From: an uncultured Granulosicoccus sp.
GTDB lineage: Bacteria > Pseudomonadota > Gammaproteobacteria > Granulosicoccales > Granulosicoccaceae
Length of the DNA stretch: 9,169 nt
Assembly: GCA_938016235.1 (NCBI GenBank)
Contig: CALLPU010000354.1
Coordinates: 1-9,169 of the forward strand
Reading direction: 5' to 3'
Position 1 is the stretch's first letter. Every line of letters starts with the position of its first letter. Position numbers and translations under genes: made by a program. Positions 6,956 to 9,169 of this stretch are shown piece by piece. The notes under the pieces are model-generated. The model did no database searches and had not been told where the DNA came from. It saw only the letters and a program-made list of their open reading frames with translations.

Positions 6956-7435
6956 TCAGTTTCGCAACCGGTTGTCCAGTTGCCCGTCTACATTAAACGG
7001 AATTTTCAGAGGCCAGTTCGCCAGTTTCACATACCCCCTGACGTCATAGTTGATGGGATTGTTATCACCGACCAGTAACAGCAGTTGCCCCAGTACGCGG
7101 CTGATACGGGTGCTGACCACCACGTTGAGCGTGGCGTCACCTTGCGCGGGGATCGTCACACGCTCATTGCTGAGCCCTTGTGCCAGTTCCTGTTTGTCAA
7201 CCGAGGCAATGAAATCGAGCGATTGCAGAGCCAGATCAAACGTATTGGGATTCGACAATTCAAGCTCGAATCCCAGCTCCTGTTTCTGCAGCCCGATCTT
7301 CAGTGGTTTCACCGAAAGCACTTTGACCGTTGGTGCAACCGGTTTGCTGGTGGGTACTGAGCTGCACGCATTCACTAACGCGGCAAGGGTCAGACACACA
7401 CACGTCAGTGTGACGGCACGTGCAAAGGTAGTCAT
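6956..7435 (-). CDS. LEA14-like (WHy domain) lipoprotein
   Basis: A 159-residue envelope lipoprotein. The signal sequence is hydrophobic from about residue 5 to 22 and ends in LVNAC, giving a lipidated Cys24 followed by SSVPTS. Asn at -2 is unusual but tolerated in lipoboxes. The mature part is a single LEA type 2 / WHy-like beta-sandwich: a repeated-strand segment at about 36-60, the hallmark NPN at 62-64 followed by aromatic and aliphatic residues, then VTIPAQGDATLNVVVS (93-108). The C-terminal segment YDVRGYVKLANWPLKIPFNVDG (130-151) is typical of this family. Bacterial members are linked to stress or envelope stability, but no enzyme activity is known. The ATG overlaps the rsmE stop (ATGA, 7432-7435), and the sirtuin gene follows 5 bp after its own stop, so it sits mid-operon. 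Fold assignment is good; the cellular role is not known. Confidence 0.85.
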   Translation of the reverse strand: MTTFARAVTLTCVCLTLAALVNACSSVPTSKPVAPTVKVLSVKPLKIGLQKQELGFELELSNPNTFDLALQSLDFIASVDKQELAQGLSNERVTIPAQGDATLNVVVSTRISRVLGQLLLLVGDNNPINYDVRGYVKLANWPLKIPFNVDGQLDNRLRN

Positions 7436-8241
7436 GGCAAAGCGTTCCCCAGATCGCCGAACAGAGACTGCAGCGATGCAACGCAGGCAGGTCCTGCTGT
7501 TTCAGTGCGCAGTATACGAGGTCCGAATCTCACAGCTTGTATGCCGTGTTGTAACGCAAGATCAATTTCATCGGGATCAAAGCCACTCTCCGGGCCGATC
7601 AGTGCACTGAGGGAGGCAGGTTGAGAATTGTCGGCAGCGACAAGCTGTGTCAGGCTCTGATTAGCCTGCGGGGCCAGCATGATGTGTAATCTATCGCGAT
7701 GCGCCGACGCTTCTGACAGGCCGGCAAGCCAGTGTCGCAATTCAACAGGGGCCGCCAGCACCGGCAAGCGGGCACGGCCACTTTGTTCGCAGGCACTGAT
7801 CACGATCTTCTGCCAGTGATCCATTTTCCTGGCCAGGCGTTTCTCATCCAGGGCTTTTGCAGAGTGAGTCGAGTAAACAGGTTGCAGGCTTTGTACACCC
7901 AGCTCAACGCATTGCCTGATGGTGGTGTCCATCTTGTCGCTGCGCGAGATGGCCTGTACCAGCTCAATGGCCAAGCCGGACTCCGTATTGGCAAGAGACC
8001 GTTCATGCACTTGGAGTTCTGCGCATTTACCGGCGGCTTTTTGTCCCGTATCGACCAGCGTGGCCCGGTAGTTGTAACCATCGCCGTTGAACAGCTCGAT
8101 GGTCGTGTCCGGGCGCAACCGCAGCACGGTCACCAGATGATGGCTGGCTTGTTTGGGCAGCGTCAAAGGCTGTTCAGTGGCTATCGACGCATCATGAAAG
8201 ATGCGAGGAATACGGGCAGACCTGGACAAACGCGATTTCAT
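7432..8241 (-). CDS. rsmE: 16S rRNA (uracil-1498-N3)-methyltransferase RsmE
   Basis: A 269-residue SPOUT-fold methyltransferase that makes m3U1498 in 16S rRNA of the 30S subunit, using S-adenosylmethionine. The N-terminal PUA-like domain starts with RIPRIFHDA (10-18) and includes HHLVTVLRLRPDTTIELFNGDG (34-55). The SPOUT domain carries SRSDKMDTTIRQCVELGV (99-116), KMDHWQKIVISACEQSGR (139-156) and the knotted SAM-binding loops LIGPESGFDPDEI (214-226) and LRTETAG (244-250), ending in LQSLFGDLG. GPESG replaces the common GPEGG, a minor variation. I chose the ATG at 8241. The frame stays open to 8433, but the upstream part overlaps dnaG and has no RsmE-like sequence. From 8241 the protein is about 25 residues longer than the E. 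coli enzyme. It lies 7 bp after dnaG and overlaps the lipoprotein gene by ATGA. Confidence 0.95.
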   Translation of the reverse strand: MKSRLSRSARIPRIFHDASIATEQPLTLPKQASHHLVTVLRLRPDTTIELFNGDGYNYRATLVDTGQKAAGKCAELQVHERSLANTESGLAIELVQAISRSDKMDTTIRQCVELGVQSLQPVYSTHSAKALDEKRLARKMDHWQKIVISACEQSGRARLPVLAAPVELRHWLAGLSEASAHRDRLHIMLAPQANQSLTQLVAADNSQPASLSALIGPESGFDPDEIDLALQHGIQAVRFGPRILRTETAGPACVASLQSLFGDLGNALP

Positions 8242-8248
8242 GATTTCG

Positions 8249-9169
8249 CTACTGACGGCGCAAGCCGAGCAAACCCTTGCGGTTGGACAGGTCAACCTTA
8301 TCCGCCAGCGTTTGCTGGCTGCGTTGACGCAGGCGCCTGATGCAGTGCGTGAATTCCACGACTGCAGCATCCAGGTCAAGTTCACGCGCATCCGGGTAAT
8401 AGGGCTTGGTTGCCAGCTTGACCAGACAGGCATGCCGGTTGGTATCCCTGAACCGCTCCAGCAATCGTGCCGTAGTCATGCTTGCATCACCATCACAAAA
8501 GCCAATCAGCTTGAGTAACACATCGGCACCGGGCAGTTGCGGGTTGATCTCGTAGTCATCTGCCGGTACCTCAGAGACGACCGCCGGATACTGCAAGCAC
8601 AACAGCACGGCGCGGCTCATGGGCGTCAGACCCGAATCGCCTTGAGCCCTGCGTGGCGGTTTGGCAGATGGCGAACCGGCTTGCGAGCTGCCCAGTGAGA
8701 GCCCGATCAAGGCTTCCAGTCGCCGCAGAGCCAGCTGCTTGTAAACCCCCTTCGGTATCGTTGCCAGTAACGGCTTGGCTTTCTCAGCCAGTTGAGCTTT
8801 GCCGCCGATGCCGGTGATATCGATATCGGCCGCCAGGTACTGGTAGAGATAGTCAACGATAGGCAGGCGTTGAGACAGTAGATCGTTGAATCCGGCGGCC
8901 CCTGTAGTTTTCACGATTGAGTCTGGGTCTTCGCCATCAGGAAGAAACAGGAAATGGGCGTCTCTGCCATCCTGCAGGCAGGGCAGGGTGGCAGTGAGTG
9001 CGCGCCATGCTGCTGCGCGACCGGCCCGATCACCGTCGAAGCAGAACACCACGTTGGGCACTGTCTTGAACAGGATTTCTGAGTGTTGCTGATTGGCTGC
9101 AGTGCCCAGCGTTGCCACGGCATTGTTAATACCATGTTGTGCCAGTGCCACCACATCCATATAGCCTTC
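8249..9169 (-). CDS. dnaG: DNA primase DnaG (C-terminal part; gene starts outside window)
   Basis: The visible 306 residues begin at EGYMDVV, the catalytic Glu of the TOPRIM domain, so the zinc-binding domain and the first half of the RNA-polymerase core lie beyond the right edge. The enzyme makes RNA primers at the replication fork and works with the DnaB helicase. In the visible part, the metal-binding DGD is at 45-47 in VFCFDGDRAGRAAAWRAL, and the conserved LPDGEDPDS is at 77-85. A Ser/Pro/Lys-rich linker at about 159-180 separates the core from the DnaB-binding C-terminal domain (about 180-306). Length from EGYMD to the stop is close to that of E. coli DnaG, so the 3' end is intact. The next gene, 7 bp on, is rsmE, whereas rpoD commonly follows dnaG in Gammaproteobacteria. 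Confidence 0.96.
   Translation of the reverse strand, partial: EGYMDVVALAQHGINNAVATLGTAANQQHSEILFKTVPNVVFCFDGDRAGRAAAWRALTATLPCLQDGRDAHFLFLPDGEDPDSIVKTTGAAGFNDLLSQRLPIVDYLYQYLAADIDITGIGGKAQLAEKAKPLLATIPKGVYKQLALRRLEALIGLSLGSSQAGSPSAKPPRRAQGDSGLTPMSRAVLLCLQYPAVVSEVPADDYEINPQLPGADVLLKLIGFCDGDASMTTARLLERFRDTNRHACLVKLATKPYYPDARELDLDAAVVEFTHCIRRLRQRSQQTLADKVDLSNRKGLLGLRRQ

Noticed and set aside
7050..7610. Plus-strand open frame of 186 residues
   Set aside because: It is antisense to the lipoprotein and rsmE genes; the Ser/Cys-rich translation is typical of a shadow frame.
8242..8433. N-terminal extension of RsmE to an ATG at 8433 (333 residues)
   Set aside because: The extra 64 residues overlap the dnaG coding region and show no resemblance to RsmE; family similarity begins just after the ATG at 8241.

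Overview
The window reads as chromosomal DNA of a moderately GC-rich Gammaproteobacterium. The RsmE and DnaG sequences are of the proteobacterial type, and the outer-membrane DUF481 protein, Tat-exported molybdoenzyme and periplasmic c-type cytochrome all require a Gram-negative envelope. A marine sulfur-oxidising lineage is plausible, but I cannot name a genus from sequence alone. Genes are tightly packed. I see no tRNA, rRNA, CRISPR array, insertion sequence or phage gene.

Plus strand, 1-3355: four genes run head to tail and every junction overlaps. First is the 3' end of an unrecognised charged helical protein. Next is an exported alpha/beta hydrolase, joined by an ATGA overlap. Then comes a SoxC-type sulfite/sulfane dehydrogenase with a Tat signal, again joined by ATGA. 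Last is a cytochrome c matching only the first heme domain of SoxD, whose start lies inside soxC. The last two genes form a periplasmic Mo-heme electron-transfer pair. No soxXYZAB genes are in view, so the substrate may be sulfite or another sulfur compound rather than Sox-carrier-bound sulfane. The hydrolase and the first protein are probably co-expressed with it.

Minus strand, 3336-4892: a 518-residue sensory protein with a degenerate receiver domain and three PAS domains. It has no recognisable output domain, and its 3' end overlaps the tail of the cytochrome gene convergently. Upstream of it, a 203-bp spacer carries two strong hairpins without T-tracts. Beyond the spacer is a DUF481 outer-membrane beta-barrel gene (5096-5941) on the same strand.

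Minus strand, 6120-9169: a compact four-gene run reads dnaG (5' end outside the window), rsmE, a LEA14-like lipoprotein gene and a class II, SIRT4-like sirtuin gene. Gaps are 7 bp, an ATGA overlap and 5 bp, so one transcript is likely. It mixes replication (primase), ribosome modification (16S rRNA methylation), an envelope lipoprotein and NAD-dependent deacylation. The 178-bp gap after the sirtuin gene holds an imperfect 23-bp palindrome, a candidate operator for the DUF481 gene.

Nothing here is clearly a new defence or mobile system. The points most worth checking are the reduced SoxCD module linked to a hydrolase, the output-less sensor with a pseudo-receiver, and the dnaG-rsmE-lipoprotein-sirtuin arrangement.
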